In this document: positions 34,685 through 44,164 of the stretch, piece after piece | Layout: every line of letters starts with the position of its first letter | Position numbering within the stretch: the first letter of the stretch is position 1 | Source: Marisediminitalea oceani | GTDB taxonomy: Bacteria; Pseudomonadota; Gammaproteobacteria; Enterobacterales; Alteromonadaceae | Length of the DNA stretch: 64,000 nucleotides | NCBI RefSeq assembly: GCF_003731635.1 | Contig: NZ_RCUA01000007.1 | Coordinates: 62,124-126,123 of the forward strand | Direction of reading: 5' to 3' | Made by a program: the position numbers and the translations under genes | Notes under the pieces: model-generated | Seen by the model: only the letters and a program-made list of their open reading frames with translations | Databases searched by the model: none | What the model was told of the DNA's origin: nothing

Positions 34685-35989
34685 TCAGTCTTTTATGGCC
34701 TCAGGTGCTTCATCTGGCTGGCTTTGAGGTGCAGGGCCAGACAGTGCCGCTAAATGGCTGTCGCGTTGGTAGGCTCTCAGGTCGAATAAGGGCAGCATCG
34801 CCATAATGTGGTCGAAAATGTCAGCCTGCACCTTCTCATAGGCTACCCAGGACTTATCTCTACAAAAGCAATACACTTCTAAGGGCAATCCTAACTCATT
34901 AGGCGGCAACTGCCGCACCATCAGCGTCATGTCCTGGTTAATCTTTGGGTGTTTGTTTAAATAGGCTTCCAGATAGGCGCGAAAAGTACCGATATTGGTT
35001 AATGCGCGGCGATTGAGCAAGTCGCCTTCATCAATGGAATTATCTTTATGGTAGCGTTGTAATTCATCAATTTTGCTTTTGATGTAATCGGCAATAAAGC
35101 GGATTTTGGCTACTTTTTGCAGGCTTTTCTCGTCATACAGGCAGATAGAATGGATATCAATATACATTGCACGCTTGATGCGTCGCCCGCCTGATTCCTG
35201 CATACCACGCCAGTTTTTAATCGCTTCATTAGTTAGTGAGTAGGTAGGGATAGTGGAAATAGTGTTATCCCAGTTTCTTACTTTAACGTTGGTTAAACCC
35301 AGTTCGATGATCTCGCCGTCAACGCCAAATTTATCAACCTGGATCCAGTCGCCATTGGTAAATAACCGGTTAGCCGTAATCTGAATACCTGCCACAAAAC
35401 CCAGAATGGTGTCGCGGAATATCAGCAGCAATACTGCGGCGATAGCCGTTAAGCCGGAGAGCAACAACAGCGGGCTGCGCTCTACAATCAGCGATACGCT
35501 CAGTAGCATCAGTACAATAAACAGTACCAGCTTGGCCACCTGCACAAAGCCGGTAATCGAGGCTTGTGCAGCAAAAGGGGTAGAGTTATACCAGTCTTCA
35601 AATGTATTGAGTAAAGCGCTGACAGACAGTGCTGCTACGGTCATCAGGTACAGCAGTGAGCATTTCAACAGAACGGTATACAGCAGGCTGTCGATGGTGA
35701 GCAGTACGTGGGTGCTGGCAAAGATAATCAGTGCCGGAGTCAGGTGAATTAATCGTTTGAAAAAACCGTGGCTGTGCAGCGCATCATCCCAGTGGGTTTT
35801 GCTTTTCAGGATCCAGCGGGTAACAACCGAGTTCAGTACGATTCTGCTAACTAACAGGCCGGTGATAGCCAGCACAAATATCAGCAATAACGAAAAGCTG
35901 TTATACAGCGAACCGTTTAATACGATATCAGTATCCACCTGCCTGAGCAGCTCAACGAAGTTTTCACGAAGCGTTTCCGCTGTGACCAT
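34685..35989 (-). CDS. MscS-family mechanosensitive channel, YbdG type
   Basis: A 434-residue inner-membrane protein. About five hydrophobic helices occupy residues 20-185; the pore-like helix and beta domain follow (IFRDTILGFVAGIQITANRLFTNGDWIQV). The C-terminal soluble part, with GRRIKRAMYIDIHSI and LPLEVYCFCRDKSW, fits YbdG/miniconductance channels (E. coli YbdG 415). It should open under hypo-osmotic stress. It follows the acyltransferase pair with a 4-bp gap, so the three genes probably share one transcript. Confidence 0.9.
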   Translation of the reverse strand: MVTAETLRENFVELLRQVDTDIVLNGSLYNSFSLLLIFVLAITGLLVSRIVLNSVVTRWILKSKTHWDDALHSHGFFKRLIHLTPALIIFASTHVLLTIDSLLYTVLLKCSLLYLMTVAALSVSALLNTFEDWYNSTPFAAQASITGFVQVAKLVLFIVLMLLSVSLIVERSPLLLLSGLTAIAAVLLLIFRDTILGFVAGIQITANRLFTNGDWIQVDKFGVDGEIIELGLTNVKVRNWDNTISTIPTYSLTNEAIKNWRGMQESGGRRIKRAMYIDIHSICLYDEKSLQKVAKIRFIADYIKSKIDELQRYHKDNSIDEGDLLNRRALTNIGTFRAYLEAYLNKHPKINQDMTLMVRQLPPNELGLPLEVYCFCRDKSWVAYEKVQADIFDHIMAMLPLFDLRAYQRDSHLAALSGPAPQSQPDEAPEAIKD

Positions 35990-35993
35990 TTAG

Positions 35994-36887
35994 TTACCCT
36001 TTTTTAATCCAATCAATGTTGCGGTCTTTGTCCTGCCACAGGGTATTTACCCATTGCTGGAAACCGGCTTTAAACTGTTCATCGGTATAATAATCGCCAA
36101 TGGCTTCGGCCGGAATGTCAACCACATTAACATCTACAACGATTCGTCGCATTTGACCGCTTAACATGGCCAGCATCGGATGCTTTGGATTATCCGGATA
36201 CAGCAGTGAGATATCCAGAATATTGGTGAACAACTCGCCCATGGTTGCCAGGGTAAAGGCGATACCGCCGGCCTTTGGCGGCAACAAGTGTTGGTAGGGG
36301 CTTTGTTTACTGGCATGCTTGGCCGGGGTAAATCGGGTCCCTTCCACAAAGTTGATCACAGTAGTGGGTTTATGGCGAAACTTCTGGCAGTAGCGTTTGG
36401 TGGTTTCGATATCGGCGCCCCGTTTGTGCGGGTATTTTTTCAGATAGGCTGCCGAATAGCGTTTCATAAACGGCATTTCCAGCGCCCAGGCTGCGAGACC
36501 TACAAAGGGTAACCAGATCAGTTCTTGTTTCAGAAAGAACTTGGGTGCCGGGATCCGAAAGGCCGAAAACTCGATGAGCAGGACAATATCCAGATAGCTC
36601 AGGTGATTGGCAACTATCAGGTACCAGTTTTCTTTACTTAGCTCACCCCGCACCCGGTAATCAAGGATGACCGGATTAAACAGCCGGATCAGCGCTAAAC
36701 TGCATTTACCAAAACACAGCATAAAGAAGTTCATCAGCGGTGCCAGCGCTCGTTGCACTGCGCCAATCGGCAGTAAAAAGCGCAGTAAACCAAACACAAT
36801 AACCAGCCCGCCCCACAGGGCCAGGTTGGCCAGTTGTAACGGCAAATGGATTGCGAATATCAGTGGTGCCAGTACTACTCTAAGCAT
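35994..36887 (-). CDS. YihG-like lysophospholipid acyltransferase, copy 2
   Basis: A 297-residue membrane-associated acyltransferase of the PlsC/LPLAT group. N-terminal hydrophobic helix; catalytic NHLSYLDIVLL (NHxxxxD) near residue 92; acceptor-site motif NFVEGTRFTPAKH near 177. It is a paralogue of the next gene upstream, with matching segments throughout (KFFLKQELIWLPFVGLAAWALEMPFMKRYS). YihG makes particular sn-2 species of phosphatidic acid in E. coli. The gap to the upstream copy is 3 bp. Confidence 0.9.
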   Translation of the reverse strand: MLRVVLAPLIFAIHLPLQLANLALWGGLVIVFGLLRFLLPIGAVQRALAPLMNFFMLCFGKCSLALIRLFNPVILDYRVRGELSKENWYLIVANHLSYLDIVLLIEFSAFRIPAPKFFLKQELIWLPFVGLAAWALEMPFMKRYSAAYLKKYPHKRGADIETTKRYCQKFRHKPTTVINFVEGTRFTPAKHASKQSPYQHLLPPKAGGIAFTLATMGELFTNILDISLLYPDNPKHPMLAMLSGQMRRIVVDVNVVDIPAEAIGDYYTDEQFKAGFQQWVNTLWQDKDRNIDWIKKG

Positions 36888-36890
36888 TAC

Positions 36891-37802
36891 TTACACCGTC
36901 TTCCAGTTTTCCAGGCGTTGGTCTTTTGCCTGCCACTGCTGATTGAGCCATTGCTGAAAACGGGCCCGTTGCTCGGGGTTTTCAAAATAGTCCATCACCT
37001 TTACATCTTCCGGAAACAGACCTTTCAAAGGCTTCACGTCTACGTGCAATTTTATCTTACTGACCGAACCATTAATAAAATCCCAGAAAGAGGGTGTACC
37101 GGCGGGATAAAAAATGGTGACATCAATTAACTGATGAAGCTGACCGCCCATGGCGTTAAGAACAAAAGCAATGCCGCCGGCCTTGGGTTTTAACAGATGC
37201 TTAAAGGGCGATGCCTGACGGGCATGTTTTTCTTTGGTGAAGCGTGTGCCTTCCACAAAGTTCATAATGCTGGTGGGTTTGTACTGAAACTTTTCACACG
37301 CCTTTTTGGTAGTTTCCATGTCTTTTCCTTTCAAATGCGGGTTTTTGGCCAGAAACGACTTGCTGTAGCGGCGCATAAAAGGAAAGTCCAGCGCCCACCA
37401 GGCCAGACCTAAAAAGGGCACCCAGATCAGTTGCTGTTTAAGGAAAAACTTTAAAAACGGGATTTCGCGGTTAAATACTCGCTGAAGTAATAAAATGTCG
37501 ACCCAGGACTGATGATTGGCGATTACCAGATACCAGTCATTCCGGGCCAGGCCTTCCAGCCCTGAGACTTCCAGCGTTGTTCTGCTGAATAGTCGCTGAT
37601 TAAAGTTATTAACGCTTATCCAGCCTACGGCGCAGGCATCCAGCAGATAGGTCATCAAAGTCCGCCAGGGTTTAAGCGGAACAACAAGCTTTAACACCGC
37701 CAGGGCTAATACCAATGGTACCCAGAATAGCGTGTTGAGCCCATAAAGTAGCGCCGACAGCGCGCCGTTGAGGCTATGTAATAGGGTTTTCACTACAGTC
37801 AT
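36891..37802 (-). CDS. YihG-like lysophospholipid acyltransferase, copy 1
   Basis: A 303-residue acyltransferase from ATG 37802 (MTVVKTLLHSLNG), the start that aligns with YihG. An upstream in-frame ATG at 37889 would add 29 residues that lack a membrane-protein look; neither start has a strong ribosome site. Catalytic NHQSWVDILLL, FLKQQLIWVPFLGLAWWALDFPFM (given in part: WALDFPFMRRYS) and NFVEGTRFTKEKH are all present. First gene of a run with its paralogue and the YbdG-type channel; divergent from the GH3 gene. Confidence 0.9.
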   Translation of the reverse strand: MTVVKTLLHSLNGALSALLYGLNTLFWVPLVLALAVLKLVVPLKPWRTLMTYLLDACAVGWISVNNFNQRLFSRTTLEVSGLEGLARNDWYLVIANHQSWVDILLLQRVFNREIPFLKFFLKQQLIWVPFLGLAWWALDFPFMRRYSKSFLAKNPHLKGKDMETTKKACEKFQYKPTSIMNFVEGTRFTKEKHARQASPFKHLLKPKAGGIAFVLNAMGGQLHQLIDVTIFYPAGTPSFWDFINGSVSKIKLHVDVKPLKGLFPEDVKVMDYFENPEQRARFQQWLNQQWQAKDQRLENWKTV

Positions 37803-38075
37803 CTTACCAGTTGCAAAATTGAGCACAGTGTAACGTAAACCGGGCTTAAAACCGATACTTAATCGAGTTAAGTGGTTATAAAAGTCCATTCAACCGACGT
37901 TTTCATTATCACTGTTAAAACGTCTGATGTGTGCCAGTAAAAAGCAAATTGGATGAAGTACAACTCAAACTGAAGTCTAGCGTTTTTTAACTTTTTGTTT
38001 ACGTTTTGCCGTCCTTCGATTGTGCCTGATACCCCATCAGGTATGGTGCCTCTAATTCAATTGTTGAGGCATCTG

Positions 38076-40805
38076 ATGAAACTACCCATCCACAAAAAAA
38101 GCAATATCGACCTGTTGGCCAAATGCCGGCTGGCAACCTGGCTGACGCTGGCGCTTACCCTCACTGCTTGTAACGAAAGCAATAATACAATGAGTAATAG
38201 CGAGAGTAATGACTCACAAACTGAACAGGTTCTGCCGTATCAGGATACGTCGTTACCAATGAATCAAAGGGTCGATGATTTGGTGGGCAGAATGTCACTG
38301 GCAGAAAAAGTGGCCCAAATGTACAACGATGCACCGGCGATTGAACGGCTCGATGTACCGGCCTACGATTATTGGAATGAAGCCCTGCATGGTGTAGCCC
38401 GGGCGGGTGAGGCAACGGTGTTTCCCCAGGCCATTGGTATGGCTGCAATGTGGGACCGGGAGCTGTTAAATGAGATTGCCACGGTCATTTCTGATGAAGG
38501 CCGCGCAAAGCACCATGCCTTCAAGGAACGTGGGTTGAGTTATCGCTATACCGGATTAACTTACTGGTCGCCAAATATTAATATTTTCCGTGATCCGCGC
38601 TGGGGACGAGGTCAGGAAACCTATGGTGAAGATCCTTACCTGACCGGGGAACTAGGCGTGGCGTTCATCAATGGTTTACAGGGTGATGATGACACCTATC
38701 TAAAAACGGCTGCCACCGCCAAGCACTTTGCCGTGCACAACGGGCCGGAAGTCTCACGCCATTCCGATGATTATGTGGTATCGGATAAAGACCTGTTCGA
38801 AACCTACTTACCGGCTTTTGAGAAGGCGGTAGTGGAAGCCGATGTAGAGGCGGTTATGTGTGCCTATAACCGGGTCAACGGTGCCCCGGCCTGTGGTTCC
38901 GACCGCTTACTCAAAGATATTCTGCGCGGCAGTTACCAGTTTGATGGTCATGTAATGTCTGATTGTGGCGCAATTGCCGATTTTTACGATCCTAAAGCCC
39001 ACAATGTAACGCGCTCGCCTGCTGCTGCCGCAGCTTGGGCAGTAAAGAGTGGGACTGATCTGAACTGCGGCACCGGACGCCTGAGCAGTTATGCCAACCT
39101 TACCTTTGCCGTACAAAAAGGATTTATTGAGGAGTCGTTGATAGATCAGGCTGTAGGCCGTCTGATGATGACCCGCTTTAAACTGGGCATGTTCGACCCG
39201 GATAGTAGCGTTCCTTTTGCTGATATTCCGCTGGAGGTAGTGGGAACAGAAGAGCATCTGGCCCTTACGCAAAAAGCATCGGAACGCTCCCTGGTATTAC
39301 TGAAAAACAACGGCGTGTTGCCTCTTCAGCCGGGCGTTAAAGTGGCAGTGATTGGGCCCAACGCGGATAATCAGGATGTGCTGCTGGGTAATTACAATGG
39401 TCTGCCGGTTAATCCGGTTACCGTACTTCAGGGCATCAAAAACTACACAGGCAATGCAGCGGTGCCTTATGCTCCCGGCAGTGCCCTGATTGACGACATT
39501 TACGGCCACTGGCAAATCCTCGATGAATCAGTGTTATTCCACCGCGATGAATCTGGTGAATTAAGCCCCGGCGTGAAGGTGGAATACTATGCGGTCGCGC
39601 GTGAAGCTATCACCGATTTCTCTTCATTAAGGGTGCCAGCCAGGCAAACCGGTAGTGCAATACATTCTGAGGTACTGAATAAATTGCAAATGCGTAACCT
39701 GCGTTCGCCGGTTAGCGGTAAGTGGCTGGATGACTTTGCTATGGTGGCGAGTGGCCAGCTGGTGCCACAGGAGTCGGGCAGTTACCGATTCGATGGGCCG
39801 GGTGAAGTGACGCTTAACGGTGAAGTGGTAACCGGCGCGGTGGAGCTTAAGGCAAACGAAAGCTACGACTTTAAGGTTAGTCATAGGGTGGTATCCAATC
39901 CGGTTAGTAACACCGCTGGCGGTCTGCGGGCAGATTGGCAGTTGCGCTGGGTGAATGAAAGCCAGGCGCTGCAGGAGCAAGCTCTTGCTAAAGCGGCCAA
40001 CGCCGATGTGGTAGTAATGGCGGTGGGGATTTCTCCTCGTATTGAAGGGGAAGAAATGCCGGTTAAGCTGGAAGGCTTTAACTATGGCGATCGCACCAGT
40101 ATTGCTCTACCCGCAGAGCAACAGGCTCTGATCAAAGCGGTGGAAAAACTCGGTAAGCCGGTGGTACTGGTTAACTTCAGTGGCAGTGCCATGGCGCTTA
40201 ACTGGGAGCAGCAAAATGTTGATGCGATCATTCAGGCATTCTATCCGGGTGAAGCTACCGGTACAGCTCTGGCGCGAATTCTGTGGGGGGAAGTGAATCC
40301 TTCGGGTCGCCTGCCGGTTACCTTCTACAAGAATCTTGATGGGTTTGCGCCGCTGGACGATTATGCCATGGCGAATCGGACCTACCGTTACTTCGAAGGC
40401 GATGTACTTTATCCTTTCGGTTATGGCCTTGGTTACAGCGCCATGCAATATAGCAACTTACAAGCCCCCGAATCGCTGGCTTCTGGTGAGGATTTAACGC
40501 TGCAGGTAGAGCTTAGCAACCTGGGGGAACAGGCTGCCAGTCAGGTTACTCAGGTTTATGTGAGCATGCCGGATGCTCCGGTAGATACACCTAAACTTAG
40601 TCTTAAAGGCTTTACCCGTACGCAGATTGGCGCAGGTGAAGCGCAGACGGTTTCACTTACGCTGAGTGCAGACGAGTTGGTCTATATCAACGAGCAAGGG
40701 CAAAAAGTCCCTTATACCGGTGCGCTCGATGTATACATGGGCGATGGTCAGCCAGGCTACGGTAAGCCGGAAAAAGTTGCCCATACCCGTATTGATGTGC
40801 AGTAG
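38076..40805 (+). CDS. GH3 beta-xylosidase/glucosidase with PA14 insert, lipoprotein
   Basis: A 909-residue lipoprotein. I prefer ATG 38076: TTGAGG lies six bases upstream and the signal peptide then ends in a lipobox (LTLTAC). An in-frame codon at 37995 would add 27 odd residues. Domains: GH3 N-terminal barrel with nucleophile Asp near 296 in VMSDCGAI; GH3 C-terminal domain split by a PA14-like insert (about residues 475-645, with VKVEYY and YRFDGPGEVTLNGE); and a fibronectin-like tail. The substrate-side residues (WNEALHGVAR, PNINIFRDPRWGRGQETYGEDP) match beta-xylosidases of plant/bacterial type. It would release xylose from short xylo-oligomers at the cell envelope. GH10 follows after 9 bp. 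Confidence 0.92.
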   Translation: MKLPIHKKSNIDLLAKCRLATWLTLALTLTACNESNNTMSNSESNDSQTEQVLPYQDTSLPMNQRVDDLVGRMSLAEKVAQMYNDAPAIERLDVPAYDYWNEALHGVARAGEATVFPQAIGMAAMWDRELLNEIATVISDEGRAKHHAFKERGLSYRYTGLTYWSPNINIFRDPRWGRGQETYGEDPYLTGELGVAFINGLQGDDDTYLKTAATAKHFAVHNGPEVSRHSDDYVVSDKDLFETYLPAFEKAVVEADVEAVMCAYNRVNGAPACGSDRLLKDILRGSYQFDGHVMSDCGAIADFYDPKAHNVTRSPAAAAAWAVKSGTDLNCGTGRLSSYANLTFAVQKGFIEESLIDQAVGRLMMTRFKLGMFDPDSSVPFADIPLEVVGTEEHLALTQKASERSLVLLKNNGVLPLQPGVKVAVIGPNADNQDVLLGNYNGLPVNPVTVLQGIKNYTGNAAVPYAPGSALIDDIYGHWQILDESVLFHRDESGELSPGVKVEYYAVAREAITDFSSLRVPARQTGSAIHSEVLNKLQMRNLRSPVSGKWLDDFAMVASGQLVPQESGSYRFDGPGEVTLNGEVVTGAVELKANESYDFKVSHRVVSNPVSNTAGGLRADWQLRWVNESQALQEQALAKAANADVVVMAVGISPRIEGEEMPVKLEGFNYGDRTSIALPAEQQALIKAVEKLGKPVVLVNFSGSAMALNWEQQNVDAIIQAFYPGEATGTALARILWGEVNPSGRLPVTFYKNLDGFAPLDDYAMANRTYRYFEGDVLYPFGYGLGYSAMQYSNLQAPESLASGEDLTLQVELSNLGEQAASQVTQVYVSMPDAPVDTPKLSLKGFTRTQIGAGEAQTVSLTLSADELVYINEQGQKVPYTGALDVYMGDGQPGYGKPEKVAHTRIDVQ

Positions 40806-40814
40806 AGGAGCCTG

Positions 40815-41936
40815 ATGATGTTGAGCCGCCTGACTGCCTCCTTAGTTCTGCCTTGTCTTCTCACTGGCTGCGCCGCTAATGCGGCCGCCGGTCTGGCCGA
40901 CAAGTATACCAGGCATTTTTTAATTGGCACCGCGGTAAAATCAAGCGAGCTGCGGTCAACGCTGCCGTCTAAAGACGCACCAGTTTGTCGCGAATTTAAT
41001 GCTTTTACCGCTGAAAATGCGATGAAATGGCAACATATTCAACCCGAGCCGGGTGTTTTTTCCTTTGTCATGGCCGATCAGTTAATCCGCATTGCTGAGC
41101 AATGTAACGGCAAAGTGATTGGCCATACCCTGGTGTGGCACCAGCAAACACCGGAATGGGTATTTGAGGATGACGCGGGCAATATGATTAGCCGGGAGGC
41201 ATTACTCGCCCGCCTGCGCGAGCATATCTTCACTGTAGTGGGCCGCTATAAAGGGCGAGTGACCGGTTGGGATGTCGTCAACGAAGCGCTTAATGAAGAT
41301 GGCTCGCTACGCGATACTCCCTGGCGACGCATCATCGGTGATGACTACATAGAATACGCCTTTAAATATGCCAGGCAGGCCGATCCCTCTGCCGAGCTAT
41401 ACTACAACGATTACAATATGTATAAGCCGCAAAAAGTGGCGGGAGCGGTTCGGCTGGTTAAACAACTGGCCAGCAAAGGGATTAAAGTACATGCCGTGGG
41501 CATGCAGGGCCATTATTCGTTGTTTTACCCGTCCCTTAATGAGGTTGAGCAAAGCATTGCGGCGCTGATTAACGCCGGTACTAAAGTAGCCATTACCGAG
41601 CTGGACGTTACCGTGTTACCGCTACCGGAAAATGCCCATACTGGCGCGGATATTACCCAGAGCTTTACCGCGCACCCGGTTTATGACCCTTATGTTGATG
41701 GTCTACCCGAGGAGCAGCAGCAATTGCTGGCCGACAAATATAAAGACTTGTTCAGTCTCTTTCTGCAACACGCCGGACACATCAGTCGTGTCACGCTTTG
41801 GGGCAGTACCGACGGTGATTCCTGGCGTAACAACTGGCCTATCCGGGGGCGTACGGATTATCCGTTGTTGCTGGACCGCGAGGGCAAGCCCAAAGCGGCA
41901 TATCAGGCCGTGGCCGAGCTGGTTACACCGGAGTAA
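40815..41936 (+). CDS. GH10 endo-1,4-beta-xylanase, lipoprotein
   Basis: A 373-residue lipoprotein (lipobox LLTGC near residue 19). GH10 barrel: HTLVWHQQTPEWVF near 110, acid/base Glu near 157 in WDVVNEALNEDG, and nucleophile Glu near 262 in AITELDVTVLP. No carbohydrate-binding module. It would cut the xylan backbone at the outer membrane. AGAGGAG upstream favours the second ATG (40818) over the first by spacing. It shares an operon with GH3 and its stop codon directly touches the stop codon of the opposite DUF6445 gene. Confidence 0.96.
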   Translation: MMLSRLTASLVLPCLLTGCAANAAAGLADKYTRHFLIGTAVKSSELRSTLPSKDAPVCREFNAFTAENAMKWQHIQPEPGVFSFVMADQLIRIAEQCNGKVIGHTLVWHQQTPEWVFEDDAGNMISREALLARLREHIFTVVGRYKGRVTGWDVVNEALNEDGSLRDTPWRRIIGDDYIEYAFKYARQADPSAELYYNDYNMYKPQKVAGAVRLVKQLASKGIKVHAVGMQGHYSLFYPSLNEVEQSIAALINAGTKVAITELDVTVLPLPENAHTGADITQSFTAHPVYDPYVDGLPEEQQQLLADKYKDLFSLFLQHAGHISRVTLWGSTDGDSWRNNWPIRGRTDYPLLLDREGKPKAAYQAVAELVTPE

Positions 41937-42623
41937 CTAGCGTAAAAAGGCGGTAACGGTAAAGCGAGCGGTGTACGGGTTTAGGTCCGTTTTAAACTGT
42001 TTTGAAATATCCCCCGAGTGAAGCAGCGCACAGGGGTAAATTACCGCCCGGTTAAATTCACAGGGCACCTGCAATACCCGTTCAAATAATGGCGTATCAC
42101 CATTTATATAGCCGCGCTCAGCAGGATAGGTTTGCAGGTGTTGCGCCAGGTTCTGTTGATAAGCGTGAAGGCCTGGCCGGGTTATCGCCACCTGAGCGGT
42201 AGGTTTGTATCGGTAAAAACTGGTGCCGCCAAACGCGGGTGAACACAAGTAATGAACAATGGCGAACTCGTTGAGCAGCGGTCGGTCACAGTGGGGAATA
42301 GATTGCTCAAGCGTTAACTCTTTAGCAGTACGGGTTACCATGGCAAAGTAGGCTTCACCATCACTCACCCTTGCAGTGACCTTTTCGCGCTGAAATACCC
42401 GGTTTATGGCGGCTATGGCGTATTTCAGATAGCCGGGCGGTACTGGCGCCCTCAGACCCGGGTACACCGGCGATTCACTAGGAGGCTGTTGCCGGGCAAC
42501 CGCGTAATCGATTAATTTTTGCGGAGCAGGCATAAAATCGTCTATCACCAATACCTGATAGCTACTGCCAGGTACCGGCAGCATCCTCACATTAGTCACG
42601 GCTTGCGGCACAGGTTTTAGCAA
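41937..42623 (-). CDS. DUF6445 family protein (2-oxoglutarate oxygenase-like fold suspected)
   Basis: A 228-residue protein from TTG 42623; later starts (GTG codons, or ATG 42584) are possible because no strong ribosome site exists. Seen: PHCDRPLLNEFAIVHYL, GGTSFYRYKP, and HSGDI near the end. The spacing of His, Asp, His and the Arg in NPYTARFTVTAFLR recall 2-oxoglutarate/Fe(II) oxygenases such as prolyl hydroxylases. This is inference. DUF6445 genes are commonly found beside flavin halogenases and TonB receptors in marine bacteria. Here it overlaps the halogenase gene by 32 bp. Confidence 0.75.
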   Translation of the reverse strand: MLKPVPQAVTNVRMLPVPGSSYQVLVIDDFMPAPQKLIDYAVARQQPPSESPVYPGLRAPVPPGYLKYAIAAINRVFQREKVTARVSDGEAYFAMVTRTAKELTLEQSIPHCDRPLLNEFAIVHYLCSPAFGGTSFYRYKPTAQVAITRPGLHAYQQNLAQHLQTYPAERGYINGDTPLFERVLQVPCEFNRAVIYPCALLHSGDISKQFKTDLNPYTARFTVTAFLR

Positions 42624-44097
42624 TAAACTCGGCGTGGCCGGGCATGTAATCCACGGATTTTCTCACCACTCTTTGGATCCCTTCCAGGCGACGGGCCAAT
42701 TCCTCCTCCGGAAAAATGTCTGCCAGCGCGTGATATCCCTCGGGACGCAGGCCCTGACCGTACATCACTTCAAACCAGCTCAGGTCATTAAACAACTCGT
42801 TATTGAAACGGCTGATACGGCCGTTGGCCTTAAACTGGTTTATTTTTTCCTGCAAGGTGTCAGGAATAGCCATATGCTTACAGTAGCGCCAGAATTCAGT
42901 GTCTTCACGTTCGGTCACATGATAGTGGAGGATCAGAAAATCCCGGATGCGGGTAAATTCAAAGTCCATCTCGGCGTTATACTGATCAATATCGCTCTGG
43001 CACGGCGTTTGAGACGGGAAGCTACTGAAAAACTTAGAAATAGCCACCTGTACCAGATGCAGACTGGTAGACTCCAGTGGTTCCATAAAACCGCCGGATA
43101 AGCCTACCGCCAGACAGTTCTTGTGCCAGAACTTATTTCGTTTACCGGTGATAAATCGAATTTGTCTCGGGTCTGCCAGCAGATCGCCCTCAATGTTCAA
43201 TCGCAGGGCCTTTTCTGCTTCCTCGTCGGTCATAAATTCACTGCAATAAACATGGCCGTTACCCACCCTGTGCTGCAGGGGAATGCGCCATTGCCAGCCA
43301 GCCTGCTGCGCCGCAGCCCGGGTAAAGGGCCAGGGTGTTTCGGTGAGAGCCGAGGGAGCGGTAACCGCCCGGTCGCAGGGTAACCAGTGACGCCAGTCCT
43401 CGTAACCGCTTTTCAGGGTCTGCTCGATGAGCAGTGCGCGAAAGCCTGAGCAGTCAATGAAGAAGTCGGCGTCATACTCAGCGCCGTTTTCCAGAACCAA
43501 TGAGCGGATGGCACCGTCCGGATGCTGACGGACTTCAGTGACTTTGCCTTCGGTCCGTTGCACACCATGGCTCTCGGCTACCTCACGCAGAAATTTCGCA
43601 TACAGGCCCGCATCGAAATGAAAAGCATAAGCGATGTTCGATAGCGGCGAGTTGCCCGCTTCAAAGGGGCGCATAAAACGTTTTTCATTACACGCCAGCG
43701 ATGACAACGTATATTCATCAAGGGGAGCCGCTTTACCCTGCTGGCGCATTTTGAGCCAGTACTGATAAAAATGTACGCCTTCCATGTTTTTGCCGACTTC
43801 ACCAAACGCGTGGTAATAGCTGTGGCCCGGTTTGCGCCAGTTCTGAAACTGGATCCCCAGTTTAAAGGTACCCTGAGTGCGTTTGAGAAAGGTATCTTCA
43901 TCGAGTCCGATTAAATCATTAAACAACTGGATTTGCGGGATTGTAGCTTCGCCGACGCCTACGGTACCGATATCTTCTGATTCAATAACCTGAATATCGC
44001 AGGGATGTTTACTTAAAACTTTACCCAGTGCAGCGGCCGTCATCCAGCCGGCTGAGCCGCCGCCCAGCACAATGATTTTCTTTAACGGTGTTTGCAT
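42592..44097 (-). CDS. Flavin-dependent tryptophan halogenase family protein
   Basis: A 501-residue FAD enzyme. IIVLGGGSAGWMTAAALGK near residue 9 is the FAD-binding loop; GVGEATIPQI and the catalytic-lysine region QGTFKLGIQF follow; WQWRIPLQHR near residue 272 is the family WxWxIP motif. Typical members halogenate tryptophan with reduced FAD. Those next to TonB receptors have no proven substrate. It lies after the receptor gene beyond a strong terminator, with AGGGG before ATG 44097, and overlaps DUF6445. Confidence 0.9.
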   Translation of the reverse strand: MQTPLKKIIVLGGGSAGWMTAAALGKVLSKHPCDIQVIESEDIGTVGVGEATIPQIQLFNDLIGLDEDTFLKRTQGTFKLGIQFQNWRKPGHSYYHAFGEVGKNMEGVHFYQYWLKMRQQGKAAPLDEYTLSSLACNEKRFMRPFEAGNSPLSNIAYAFHFDAGLYAKFLREVAESHGVQRTEGKVTEVRQHPDGAIRSLVLENGAEYDADFFIDCSGFRALLIEQTLKSGYEDWRHWLPCDRAVTAPSALTETPWPFTRAAAQQAGWQWRIPLQHRVGNGHVYCSEFMTDEEAEKALRLNIEGDLLADPRQIRFITGKRNKFWHKNCLAVGLSGGFMEPLESTSLHLVQVAISKFFSSFPSQTPCQSDIDQYNAEMDFEFTRIRDFLILHYHVTEREDTEFWRYCKHMAIPDTLQEKINQFKANGRISRFNNELFNDLSWFEVMYGQGLRPEGYHALADIFPEEELARRLEGIQRVVRKSVDYMPGHAEFIAKTCAASRD

Positions 44098-44112
44098 TTT
44101 TACCCCTGAAAC

Positions 44113-44142
44113 AAAAAATCAGGCCCTGAGCCAGGGCCTGAT
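44113..44142 (-). terminator. Rho-independent terminator after the TonB receptor gene
   Basis: An 11-bp perfect stem (ATCAGGCCCTG / CAGGGCCTGAT, loop AGC) followed by six T on the minus strand. It lies between the receptor stop and the halogenase start, so the halogenase either has its own promoter or depends on read-through. Confidence 0.9.
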
Positions 44143-44164
44143 CCTTCACGTTGCAATGTGGCTG

